Positions 8,801 to 16,250 of a DNA stretch of 34,540 nt are shown one piece after another. Position 1 is the stretch's first letter, and each line of letters starts with the position of its first letter. Made by a program: the position numbers and the translations under genes. Source of the stretch: Pseudomonadota bacterium (GTDB taxonomy: Bacteria > Pseudomonadota > Gammaproteobacteria > UBA5335); assembly GCA_002862435.1 (NCBI GenBank), contig PKDC01000037.1, positions 1 through 34,540 on the forward strand, in the 5' to 3' direction. The notes below the pieces were generated by a model that worked only from the letters and a program-made list of their open reading frames with translations, ran no database searches and had not been told where the DNA came from.

Positions 8801-8806
8801 TATAAT
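8801..8806 (+). promoter_or_regulatory. Predicted -10 box of the speE promoter
   Basis: A perfect TATAAT lies 30 bases before the chosen speE start, which would give a short leader. No good -35 hexamer is seen at 16-18 bases upstream, so activity may need an activator or the box may be fortuitous. The speA leader on the other strand shares this 146-base divergent region; no convincing speA promoter was found. Confidence 0.5.
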
Positions 8807-8836
8807 CGGCCGTCCGATACACCACCCCAGGGACCC

Positions 8837-9700
8837 ATGAGCGTGGATACCAACTGGTTCACCGAATTCTACGAGCCGGGCGGCAGCGCCTTTGGCCTGA
8901 AAATCAAGGCCAAACTGCACGATGAGCAGTCCGCCTACCAGCACATCGAGATCTACGACACCGAGACCTTCGGCCATCTGATGGTTATCGATGGCTGCGT
9001 GATGCTGACCCAGCGCGACAATTTCCTGTACCACGAAATGATGGCCCATCCGGCGCTCTTCAACCATGCCGCGCCGCGCCGGGTGGTGGTCATCGGCGGC
9101 GGGGATTGCGGGACCTTGCGTGAGGTGCTGCGCCACGAGGGGGTTCAGCAGGCGTTGCAGGTGGAAATTGACGAGCGCGTGACCCGGCTCTCCGAACAGT
9201 ATTTTCCGGAGCTGTGCGAGGCCAACGGCGACCCGCGGGCGCAGTTGCTGTTCGAGGACGGGATTGCTTGGTTCGCCAACGCGCCGGAAGCCTCCGTGGA
9301 TGTGGTGATCGTGGACAGCACCGACCCGGTGGGGCCGGCCGAGGGCCTGTTCTCCGAGCCGTTCTATCGCGATGTGCATCGCGTGCTGGCGCCGGGTGGC
9401 CTGATCGTCCAGCAGAGCGAGTCACCGCTCTATCACGTCGATTTGTTGTGCAGCGTACACGGCGCGCTGCGCCGGTCCGGGTTCACGGAAGTCAAGACCC
9501 TGCACTATCCGCAGCCGGTCTATCCCTCCGGCTGGTGGAGCGCCACCATGGCCTGCAAGGATGGGCTGATCCGCCCCATGCGCCTGGAAGCGGCCCGGCG
9601 GCCCGCCTTTGCCACCCGTTATTACTCGGCGGAGATGCACCAGGCCGCCTTCGTGCTGCCGCCCTATCTGACCGCTGCGCTGGAACAGGTCACCGCCTGA
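8837..9700 (+). CDS. speE: Polyamine aminopropyltransferase (spermidine synthase)
   Basis: Transfers the aminopropyl group of decarboxylated S-adenosylmethionine to putrescine to form spermidine, in the cytoplasm. From ATG 8837 the protein has 287 residues, matching E. coli SpeE (288). The frame is open further upstream, but that part crosses the likely promoter. An AGGGA ribosome site precedes the ATG. Seen motifs are the SAM-type binding loop GGGDCGTLRE at 87-96, DSTDPVGPAEGLF starting at Asp160 (the catalytic-aspartate region), and VQQSESP. Position 91 is Cys where many relatives have Gly. The gene is divergent from speA, so two steps of one pathway share a regulatory region. The speD product that makes decarboxylated SAM is not in the window. 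Confidence 0.96.
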   Translation: MSVDTNWFTEFYEPGGSAFGLKIKAKLHDEQSAYQHIEIYDTETFGHLMVIDGCVMLTQRDNFLYHEMMAHPALFNHAAPRRVVVIGGGDCGTLREVLRHEGVQQALQVEIDERVTRLSEQYFPELCEANGDPRAQLLFEDGIAWFANAPEASVDVVIVDSTDPVGPAEGLFSEPFYRDVHRVLAPGGLIVQQSESPLYHVDLLCSVHGALRRSGFTEVKTLHYPQPVYPSGWWSATMACKDGLIRPMRLEAARRPAFATRYYSAEMHQAAFVLPPYLTAALEQVTA

Positions 9701-9757
9701 TCCGGCAGAGGGTCGGATCTGTGGATAACGACGATCGGGGTCAAGGGGCGCACTTTT

Positions 9758-9789
9758 CTCCCCACCATCCCGGCGGGGTGGATGGGGAG
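9758..9789. other. Long hairpin between convergent speE and glk
   Basis: The bases form a 14-pair stem with one bulged A and a three-base loop (ctccccaccatccc / ggggtggatggggag). It lies midway between the ends of two converging genes, which suits a transcription end site. A T-run is missing downstream on both strands (on the minus strand the stem is followed by AAAA), so it is not a classic intrinsic terminator. It may block converging polymerases or protect mRNA ends. Confidence 0.5.
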
Positions 9790-9809
9790 AGCCGGCGCGC
9801 TCCCCTGAT

Positions 9810-10757
9810 TCAAAGAACGCTGGCCAAGCCCCGGAACGCAGTGTCCGGGGCGGTCACCAGATAGACAGGAATGGCGTCGAGATAATCCCGGTACCGGCCC
9901 TTGGCGATGAAGCGTTCCCGGAATGCCGAGGCCCGCAAGGGCGCCTCGAGTCCCGGCAGGATGCCGCCGCACAGGAAGACGCCGCCGCGCGCGCCCAGGG
10001 TCAGGGCGAGATTGCCGGCCACAGTGCCCAGGAAAGCAAAGAAAAACGCGAGCGCCGTATCCGCAAGGGGATCCTGGCCCGCCCGTGTGGTTACCTCCGG
10101 GGGGGTGTTCAGGGGCAGCGCCCCCGCTTCCGCGGCAAGGTGGTTGTAGAGCGCGAGCAAGCCCGGCCCGCTCACCAGTCGCTCGGCCGATACATGCCCC
10201 CAGGCCCGCCGCAAGCTGTCGAGCAGGGCACTTTCGCGTTCATCGGCCGGCGCCAGGGTGGCGTGACCGCCTTCGCCCGCCAAGGCGAGCCAGCGTTCCC
10301 CGCAGGGCAGCAATCCGGAAACGCCCAGGCCGGTGCCCGGCCCGATCACGGCTTGGGGCGCATGCGGCCAGGGATCGCTGCCGGTCAACTGCACGCATTC
10401 CTCGGCGGCGAGATGAGGGATGCCCAAGGCTTGCGCCGTGAAATCGTTGAACAGGCGCACCGTCTCCACGCCCAGTGCTGCGGTGAGCGCTGCGGGCGCG
10501 AGATGCCAGCCGCGGTTGGTCAGGGTGACCGAACCGTCCCGCTCCAACGGCCCGGCTACGGCCAGGGCGGCGCTGTGCGGTGGCGTGAGGCCATGGATCG
10601 CGAGATGGTGGCGCACCACATCGCTCAGATCGGGGAACTCGTTGTTGCGATAGCGGCCGATGGAACCGAACCGGCCGTCTCGGTAGAGCGTGAGGCGGGT
10701 GTGGGTACCGCCGATGTCGCCGAGCAAGTGAGCCTCGGGATGAGCCTGTTGGGTCAT
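9810..10757 (-). CDS. glk: Glucokinase
   Basis: ATP-dependent phosphorylation of glucose to glucose-6-phosphate in the cytoplasm. The protein has 315 residues, close to E. coli Glk (321). The phosphate-binding motif LGDIGGTHTR lies at 12-21, the glucose-binding and catalytic pair Asn104-Asp105 in LFNDF, then GPGTGLG, the EGGH motif and the C-terminal LCGGI segment. A GAGG ribosome site is about nine bases before the ATG. The gene stands alone between speE (convergent) and nadC (divergent). With glycogen phosphorylase and phosphofructokinase in the same window, it suggests the cell can use glucose or stored glucan, although the three genes are not in one operon. Confidence 0.95.
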   Translation of the reverse strand: MTQQAHPEAHLLGDIGGTHTRLTLYRDGRFGSIGRYRNNEFPDLSDVVRHHLAIHGLTPPHSAALAVAGPLERDGSVTLTNRGWHLAPAALTAALGVETVRLFNDFTAQALGIPHLAAEECVQLTGSDPWPHAPQAVIGPGTGLGVSGLLPCGERWLALAGEGGHATLAPADERESALLDSLRRAWGHVSAERLVSGPGLLALYNHLAAEAGALPLNTPPEVTTRAGQDPLADTALAFFFAFLGTVAGNLALTLGARGGVFLCGGILPGLEAPLRASAFRERFIAKGRYRDYLDAIPVYLVTAPDTAFRGLASVL

Positions 10758-10945
10758 GGGGATGGGCCTCGCTGTTGCCGGATCGTGGGCGCCTGCGTTG
10801 CCAGTGTATCAGCCGTTTCCCGCAGTGTTTTTTTCCTCGCCGCATCCCCGCGTCAGGCTTGCGTTCGGCCTCACACAAGATTCGCACCCGGGGGGCTCGC
10901 CCGCTAGACTGGCGGTTTTTCCGCTGGCCGCGCAGGGTTCAAGCC

Positions 10946-11794
10946 ATGCAGATCACGCTTCCCGATCATTCCGTGGTACTGGCCGCTGTGCGCATGGCGC
11001 TGGCGGAGGATGTGGGGCCGGGGGATGCGACGGCTGCCTTGCTGCCGAATCAGGCCGTGAAAGCCCGGTTGATCTGCAGGGAGAGCGCCGTGCTGTGCGG
11101 TCGCCCCTGGTTTGATGCGGTATTCGACGCGCTGGATCCAACGATCCAGGTGCGCTGGGCGGCTGATGAAGGGCAGCGGCTGGCACCGAACCAGATGGTC
11201 TGTGAGCTTGTCGGGCCCGCGCCGCAGCTTTTGACAGGGGAGCGCACGGCCCTCAACTTCCTGCAAACCCTTTCCGGGACCGCCACCCTGACGCGGCGCT
11301 ACGTGGACGCAATCGCCGGCACGCGGGCGCGCATCTTCGATACCCGCAAGACCTTGCCGGGATTGCGGCTGGCGCAGAAATACGCGGTGCGCTGCGGTGG
11401 GGGGCACAACCAGCGGCTGGGTTTGTTCGACGCGATGCTGGTGAAGGAAAACCACCTTGCGGCAGCCGGGGGAATCGCAGCGGCGGTTCAGGCGGCACGC
11501 GTGCGGCATCCCGAACTCCCCTTGCAGGTGGAGGTGGAAACGCTGGCACAGTTGGACGAGGCCTTGGCGCTTGGAGTTAAGGCCATCCTGCTGGACAATT
11601 TTGACTTGGCCGACTTGAGCCGGGCGGTGGCTTTGCGCGATGCGCTGGGAAGCCAGGCTGAACTGGAAGCCTCGGGCGGCATCACATTGGAAAATGTCGC
11701 CGGAATTGCGGCCACGGGCGTTGACCGAATCTCGATCGGCAGTTTGACCAAACATGTGCAGGCGGTTGATTACTCGCTGCGCATTGCGGATTGA
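10946..11794 (+). CDS. nadC: Nicotinate-nucleotide pyrophosphorylase (carboxylating), quinolinate phosphoribosyltransferase
   Basis: Converts quinolinate and PRPP to nicotinate mononucleotide in de novo NAD synthesis. The ATG chosen gives 282 residues, as usual for the family (280-300). The frame is open for 57 more upstream codons, but these have no similarity to the family. Signature sequences are EDVGPGDAT near 21-29, GERTALNFLQ near 98-107, FDTRKTLPGLR with Lys135, the GGGHNQRLGL loop at 151-160, MLVKENH, and a C-terminal EASGGI...GVDRISIGSLTK barrel end. A possible but weak sigma70 box pair (ttcgca / tagact, 18-base spacer) lies at 10881-10910. No nadA or nadB is nearby. Confidence 0.96.
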   Translation: MQITLPDHSVVLAAVRMALAEDVGPGDATAALLPNQAVKARLICRESAVLCGRPWFDAVFDALDPTIQVRWAADEGQRLAPNQMVCELVGPAPQLLTGERTALNFLQTLSGTATLTRRYVDAIAGTRARIFDTRKTLPGLRLAQKYAVRCGGGHNQRLGLFDAMLVKENHLAAAGGIAAAVQAARVRHPELPLQVEVETLAQLDEALALGVKAILLDNFDLADLSRAVALRDALGSQAELEASGGITLENVAGIAATGVDRISIGSLTKHVQAVDYSLRIAD

Positions 11795-11815
11795 GACGCA
11801 CGAATATCCCACCAC

Positions 11816-11844
11816 TTGGCGTAAGCCCCTCACGCGCCTACAAT
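11816..11844 (+). promoter_or_regulatory. Predicted sigma70 promoter of the emrB-emrA genes
   Basis: TTGGCG at 11816-11821 and TACAAT at 11839-11844 are separated by 17 bases, a near-consensus arrangement. Transcription should begin near 11851. This argues for the EmrB start at 11912 rather than the in-frame ATG at 11843, which overlaps the -10 box. Confidence 0.6.
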
Positions 11845-11860
11845 GCCCCCAACTTCACGG

Positions 11861-11880
11861 CTTGATCCTTGGGATTCAAG
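11861..11880. repeat. Inverted repeat just downstream of the emrB promoter
   Basis: The 20 bases cttgatccttgggattcaag form CTTGA/TCAAG arms plus an inner TCC/GGA, with one bulged base. The repeat lies about 10-30 bases after the predicted transcription start, a position where a repressor operator or a small leader hairpin would act. No regulator gene is adjacent. Confidence 0.35.
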
Positions 11881-11911
11881 GCCGCCCACTGTATTGCTGC
11901 GAGTTTGTTGC

Positions 11912-13444
11912 ATGGATGCATTGACCGCCGCTCCCCCTCGGGGCAGCGCTTCGCCTTGGCCTGTCACGGTCGCCGTGATGCTGGGCACCCTGATGGTCAT
12001 CCTCGACATGACCATCGTGAACGTCAGCCTGCCGCACATGATGGGCTCGCTGGGCGCGACCTCCGAACAGATCACCTGGGTGCTCACCTCCTATATCGTC
12101 GCCGAAGCGGTGATGATCCCGCTCAGCGGCTATCTGGCCAATCGCTTTGGCCGGCGCAACGTGATCCTGTTCAGCATCATCGGCTTCGTGATCAGTTCGG
12201 GGCTGTGCGGACAGGCGCAAAATCTGACCGAAATGGTGATTTTCCGCATCATGCAGGGCGTTTTCGGCGCGCCGGTCATCCCGCTGTCCCAATCCACGCT
12301 GCTGGATACCTTTCCCGCCAAGGAACGCGGCAAGGCCATGGCCATTTTCGGCATCGGCGTGCTGATGGCGCCCGCGCTGGGGCCGACCCTCGGTGGCTAC
12401 ATCACCGAGCACTGGGACTGGCGCTGGGTGTTCTACATCAACCTGCCGGTGGGCATTGTCAACATCCTGTTGTGCTACGCCGTGCTGCCCGACACGGAGC
12501 ATCGCCGCGATCGCATCGATCTGTTCGGCGCCTTCTGCATGGTGCTCGGCATCGGCGCGCTGCAATACGTGCTTGACCAGGGCAATCATGAAAACTGGTT
12601 CGAGTCGGACATCATCATCTATGGAACGGTGCTGGCGATTGTCACGCTGACGGTTTTTTGTGTACGCGCCTGGACCCGATCCGATTCGGTGTTGCAGCTC
12701 AGCCTGTTGCGGGATCGCAATCTCGCCACGGCCTCCTTCCTGATGATGTGCTTCGGCCTGGGTTTGTTTGGCACCATTGTGCTGCAGCCCATCCTGTTGC
12801 AGGAGCTGCTGGGTTATCCCTCGTCCACCACGGGCCTGATCATGGCGCCCCGCGCCCTGTGCAATGCAGTCACCATGGCCATCGTGGCGCCCAATATCAA
12901 GCGCATCGGGGCACGCACCCTGGTTGCACTGGGCATCTTCATCATGGCGGGCGGCTCCTTGATGATGAGCCATTACAACCTGTTCATCAGTCCCTGGTGG
13001 GCCGTGGTGCCGGGCATGATTCAGGGCGTTGGACTGGGCATGGTATTCGTCCCGCTGGCCACCATCGCCTTCGACACCATTCCCGAGGGCACATCCGACC
13101 AGGGCTCCACGCTGTTCAATCTGGCGCGCACCATCGGCAGTTCCATCGGCATTTCGCTGGTGACAACGTTGCTCTCGCGCAACACCCAGGTTCAATGGAA
13201 CCAGTTGGGTGGACATCTCAATCCCTACAACCCTGCGGTGCACGAATTCCTGGCCAGCAAGGGCATGAACATCGACCATCCCCTGGCGCCCTATGCCCTG
13301 GCGGCGGAGTTGGGCAAGCAGTCGACCATGGTCGCTTTCGTCAATGATTTCTGGTTCATCACCGTGGCGATGCTTGCCTTGTGTCCGCTGGTGTTGCTGA
13401 TGCGCGACAGTGGCAAGGGACTTGATCTTTCTGCCATGCATTGA
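11912..13444 (+). CDS. DHA2-family (14-TMS) MFS multidrug efflux permease, EmrB/QacA type
   Basis: Proton-driven inner-membrane drug exporter of 510 residues, the expected size for EmrB. Motif D1 LDMTIVNVSLP is at about residues 30-41 and motif A NRFGRR follows after TM2. A proline- and glycine-rich segment, MAPALGPTLGG, matches motif C of antiporters. Hydrophobic segments suit 14 membrane helices. The DWRWVFYINLPVG signature is typical of EmrB. The start was chosen because a good promoter lies between it and the earlier in-frame ATG; its ribosome site is weak. The membrane-fusion partner gene follows 75 bases later, so EmrB precedes EmrA here, the reverse of E. coli. No TolC gene is in the window. 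Substrates are unknown. Confidence 0.93.
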   Translation: MDALTAAPPRGSASPWPVTVAVMLGTLMVILDMTIVNVSLPHMMGSLGATSEQITWVLTSYIVAEAVMIPLSGYLANRFGRRNVILFSIIGFVISSGLCGQAQNLTEMVIFRIMQGVFGAPVIPLSQSTLLDTFPAKERGKAMAIFGIGVLMAPALGPTLGGYITEHWDWRWVFYINLPVGIVNILLCYAVLPDTEHRRDRIDLFGAFCMVLGIGALQYVLDQGNHENWFESDIIIYGTVLAIVTLTVFCVRAWTRSDSVLQLSLLRDRNLATASFLMMCFGLGLFGTIVLQPILLQELLGYPSSTTGLIMAPRALCNAVTMAIVAPNIKRIGARTLVALGIFIMAGGSLMMSHYNLFISPWWAVVPGMIQGVGLGMVFVPLATIAFDTIPEGTSDQGSTLFNLARTIGSSIGISLVTTLLSRNTQVQWNQLGGHLNPYNPAVHEFLASKGMNIDHPLAPYALAAELGKQSTMVAFVNDFWFITVAMLALCPLVLLMRDSGKGLDLSAMH

Positions 13445-13473
13445 TGGGCGATCAGTCCAATCACGATAAATCC

Positions 13474-13501
13474 GGGTGCTCCAATTGGTGGGCGCCCTTT
13501 T
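13474..13501 (+). terminator. Terminator-like hairpin between emrB and emrA
   Basis: An eight-pair stem (gggtgctc / gggcgccc, with two G-U pairs) and an eight-base loop are followed by TTTT. It lies inside the 75-base gap between the two pump genes, directly before the AGGAGG ribosome site of emrA. It could lower or tune expression of the adaptor relative to the permease. Confidence 0.55.
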
Positions 13502-13519
13502 CAGGAGGTTGAAGATATC

Positions 13520-14611
13520 ATGCGCATCCTTTGGGCGATCCTGGGGATTGGGATTCTGGCCGGCACGGCCTTTGGTATGCATTGGTACGGTGATTATCGC
13601 GATCATTTCCCCAAAACGAACGACGCCTATGTGCGGGCCAACGTGATCAGCGTTGCAGCGCAGGTCCCGGGTGAAGCGGTCAAGGTGGCGGTGGACGACC
13701 ATGCGCTGGTGAAGGCCGGTCAGTTGCTGGCGCAGCTCGACGACCAGCCGTTCCGCATCCAGTTGGCACAGGCCGAGAACAAGATCATTCAGGCGCGCCA
13801 GTCCATCGATGCCGGGGAGGCTGGGATTGCCGCCGCCCAGGCCGAGATTGCGTTGCGCCGCGCCCAGTTGCACATGGCCGAACTGCAGTCAAAGCGGGTG
13901 TTCAATCTGAGCGCCCAGAACTCGGTGCCCAAATCAGCAGCCGACTCTGCGCAGGAAGGGCTATCCAGCGCCCGGGCTGGCCTGGCCGCGGCGGAGGCGC
14001 ATTTGCGTCAGGCCACGATCATGCGGGGCTCACCGGGCGAGGACAACGAACGCTTGAAGGAAGCCAAGCTCTTCCTGGAAAAGGCCCAGCTTGATCTGAC
14101 GCATACCCACCTGGAAGCGCCTTGCAATGGACGCATCGCCAACCTCAGCCTGCGTCCCGGCGAACTGGTCCAGCCCGGCCGGCCGCTGTTCAGTATCGTC
14201 TGCAGCGATGAATACTGGGTCTATGCCAATTTCAAGGAAACCGAGCTGGTGCGCATCCGGCCGGGCCAGACGGCAGAAATCCGCGTGGACATGTATCCCG
14301 GCGAAGTGTTCCATGGCGTGGTTCAGAACATCGGACCCGGCAGCGGCACGGCGTTTTCCATGCTGCCACCGCAGAACGCGACCGGTAACTGGGTGAAGGT
14401 GACTCAGCGCGTTCCCGTCCGCATCCGCATCACCGACCCGCGCGAGAATGTCCCGCTGCGGGTGGAAACCAGCGCCGAGGTGACGGTGGACACGGGCAAG
14501 GATGAAAAGCCCAGCGGCTATGCCCACGATTACACGGGCCAGATCGCCCCAACCCTCCCCGCTCAGCAGGACACTGCGGCCGCGCCCCGCACGGCCCAGT
14601 TCACCCCCTGA
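13520..14611 (+). CDS. HlyD/EmrA-family membrane fusion protein
   Basis: Periplasmic adaptor that links the MFS pump to an outer-membrane channel. It has 363 residues, one N-terminal membrane anchor (about 3-20), and then the start of the barrel/lipoyl region with TNDAYVRANVISVAAQVPG, the hallmark of EmrA-like adaptors. An alpha-helical hairpin spans about residues 80-200. The second half-lipoyl motif LTHTHLEAPCNGRIANLSL follows, then beta-barrel sequence with YANFKETEL. A strong AGGAGG ribosome site lies 11 bases before the ATG. The tail beyond about 330 is Pro/Ala/Thr-rich and probably disordered. It should form a tripartite pump with the upstream permease and an unlinked TolC-like channel. 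Confidence 0.93.
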   Translation: MRILWAILGIGILAGTAFGMHWYGDYRDHFPKTNDAYVRANVISVAAQVPGEAVKVAVDDHALVKAGQLLAQLDDQPFRIQLAQAENKIIQARQSIDAGEAGIAAAQAEIALRRAQLHMAELQSKRVFNLSAQNSVPKSAADSAQEGLSSARAGLAAAEAHLRQATIMRGSPGEDNERLKEAKLFLEKAQLDLTHTHLEAPCNGRIANLSLRPGELVQPGRPLFSIVCSDEYWVYANFKETELVRIRPGQTAEIRVDMYPGEVFHGVVQNIGPGSGTAFSMLPPQNATGNWVKVTQRVPVRIRITDPRENVPLRVETSAEVTVDTGKDEKPSGYAHDYTGQIAPTLPAQQDTAAAPRTAQFTP

Positions 14612-14800
14612 TCTTCCGTCTATCCTTGGGGCGCTGCGTGGCATTGCCGCCGCGTGGCGTCCCAGGATGCTCCCCCATCAGCTCAAGCCGTCCATCATCC
14701 CTTCGTCATCTGGAAATGCTGGTGCGCCATCGCATCCCGTGGATAATGGACCCGGGGTCTTATTTCCGGGCGCGGGCCCATGGGCGGGGAGTACCGAGCG

Positions 14801-15544
14801 ATGGACATACAGCGGGTTGAAACGGGCCAGGGGATTGTCTGGATCCAGACCGGATGGACGCGTTTCATGCGTCTGCCGGGTCTCTGGATCCTGCTGATGC
14901 TGGCTTTCCTGGCCATCATTGTGGTGCTGAGCATGCTCCCGTGGGTCGGCTCGCTCATCGTGGCGCTCATTGGTCCGGTACTCGGCGCCGGCGCCCTGGA
15001 GGCCGCCAAGCGGGCCGCCCAGGGTGAGGATTTCGCCGTCGGCATCCTGTTCGAGCCATTCTCCCGCAATGCCGTCCTGAACAACCTGCTGGTGCTGGGG
15101 GCGGTTTCGCTTGCCGTGAACGTACTGATCATGGGCATCGGTGCGGTGTTCATTGGCGGATCCATGCTGGGCATGGGCATGATGCACGGCGATGGCGGCG
15201 CCTTTGTTGGCATGGGCTTGGGCGCCATGCTCAGCATTCCGCTGATGATGACGCTGCATGCCCTGCTTTCCGCCGCGCTGTTCTTCGCCGTTCCACTGGT
15301 CATGGAGGGACGTCAGGCGCCGCTTGACGCCATGCAGAGCAGCCTCAAGGCCTGTTGGATCAATTGGGCGGCGCTGCTCCTGTTCGGCCTCATCATGACG
15401 ATTCTGGGGGTGTTGGCCATGATTCCCATGGGGCTCGGCTTTCTTGTCCTGGGCCCGGTCGTGACCTGCGCCATCTGGACAGCCTACGCTGAAATCTTTC
15501 CCGTTCCCCCGGTATTGGCGGAACCCCTGGCGACTGTTTCCTGA
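14801..15544 (+). CDS. BPSS1780-like integral membrane protein
   Basis: A 247-residue protein with about five or six hydrophobic segments. The N-terminal pattern VETGQGIVWIQTGWTRF, followed by a long hydrophobic span and LPWVGSLIVALIGPVLGAGAL, matches the conserved start of BPSS1780-family membrane proteins as I remember them. Glycine- and methionine-rich stretches (GSMLGMGMMHGDGG) fall mid-protein. The family's function is not established. ATG 14801 was chosen over an in-frame ATG at 14780 because a GGGGAG ribosome site lies at suitable distance only before the former. The next gene begins 10 bases after this stop, so the two are probably one operon. The upstream 189 bases show no strong promoter. 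Confidence 0.75.
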   Translation: MDIQRVETGQGIVWIQTGWTRFMRLPGLWILLMLAFLAIIVVLSMLPWVGSLIVALIGPVLGAGALEAAKRAAQGEDFAVGILFEPFSRNAVLNNLLVLGAVSLAVNVLIMGIGAVFIGGSMLGMGMMHGDGGAFVGMGLGAMLSIPLMMTLHALLSAALFFAVPLVMEGRQAPLDAMQSSLKACWINWAALLLFGLIMTILGVLAMIPMGLGFLVLGPVVTCAIWTAYAEIFPVPPVLAEPLATVS

Positions 15545-15554
15545 GGAATGCTTG

Positions 15555-16079
15555 ATGCAACGTGACGCAAACGTGGGTTTTGTTCTGGTGCTGATCGCCT
15601 TGACCTTCGGTGTCCCGGCAGCCGATGCGGAGCCACCCGAAGGCAAGGGGCGAACGGCGGACAAGGGCGCGCCGTCGCAGCTGAAATCCGGTGAACCGCA
15701 CGCGCATGACGGCGCGGGGAAATCCGGTGCTCAGCGGTCAGATCCCCACTGGGCGGGGATGGGCCACGGCCATGAGTCGGTGGCGGAGCATGCAGCCGAC
15801 AACCTGATGCGGGCCGCTATCGATCGCGATGCGGTGCGGCGCCTGGTTTTGGCGCATCAATTGACAGGCAGATCGCCGCTGCCGCCCGGCATTCGCCGCA
15901 ATCTGGTGCGCGGCAAGCCGTTGCCGCCGGGGATCGCGCGGCAGGCGGTGCCGGGCCCTGTGCTGCGCGGCCTGCCCCACCACGAAGGCCATGAATGGCT
16001 GGTGTGCGGAACGGATCTGGTGCTGGTCGCCATTGCTGGCGCGATCGTGGCGGATGTGATCTTCGATGTCTTCGACTAA
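15555..16079 (+). CDS. CigR-like (RcnB-related) secreted or inner-membrane protein
   Basis: The protein has 174 residues. It begins with a signal-peptide-like segment (hydrophobic residues 8-22, possible cleavage after ADA at 25). A charged, His/Gly-rich low-complexity part follows to about residue 80. The C-terminal half carries two LPPGI motifs (LPPGIRRNL at 109-117 and RGKPLPPGIAR at 119-129), then LPHHEGHEWLVCGTDLVLV and a hydrophobic end. This order, LPPGI repeats then a Y/W-x-x-x-G-x-D-L-V-L-V segment, is that of Salmonella CigR and related RcnB-type proteins. CigR was described as an anti-virulence factor in Salmonella; no such role should be inferred here. A GAGGA ribosome site lies seven bases before the ATG. 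It follows the BPSS1780-like gene by 10 bases. Confidence 0.72.
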   Translation: MQRDANVGFVLVLIALTFGVPAADAEPPEGKGRTADKGAPSQLKSGEPHAHDGAGKSGAQRSDPHWAGMGHGHESVAEHAADNLMRAAIDRDAVRRLVLAHQLTGRSPLPPGIRRNLVRGKPLPPGIARQAVPGPVLRGLPHHEGHEWLVCGTDLVLVAIAGAIVADVIFDVFD

Positions 16080-16177
16080 AAGCGTGGCCAGCCTGCGCAC
16101 GATCCTGCTGCAGGCGGGGCCCAGCAGCAGAACGCGGCGCGGGCGTGGATGACGCGTTCAGCGCGCCTGCTTTCGGC

Positions 16178-16206
16178 AAAAAAAGACCGGCGCCTTCGGG
16201 CGCCGG
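16178..16206 (-). terminator. Intrinsic terminator of the small secreted-protein gene
   Basis: On the minus strand, an eight-pair GC stem (ccggcgcc / ggcgccgg, four-base loop at 16195-16198) is followed by TC and seven T residues. This is a strong rho-independent terminator 45 bases after the stop codon of the gene at 16251-16601. It also lies about 100 bases after the plus-strand CigR-like gene, where the hairpin could act without a T-run. Confidence 0.88.
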
Positions 16207-16250
16207 CCTGATCGAGCTTGATCTTGAAGATTTCGCTTCTTGAAACCTAA

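Noticed and set aside
9758..9789. Intrinsic terminator between speE and glk
   Set aside because: The hairpin is strong but no T-run follows on either strand, so I list it as a hairpin only.
11876..13873. A 665-codon open frame on the minus strand opposite the emrB gene
   Set aside because: The translation is dominated by His, Gln, Asp and Arg, the mirror of a membrane protein's codons. The plus strand clearly encodes a 14-helix transporter with a promoter.
14612..14800. Promoter with GATAAT at 14742-14747 before the BPSS1780-like gene
   Set aside because: No acceptable -35 hexamer lies at 16-18 bases upstream, so the match is too weak to call.
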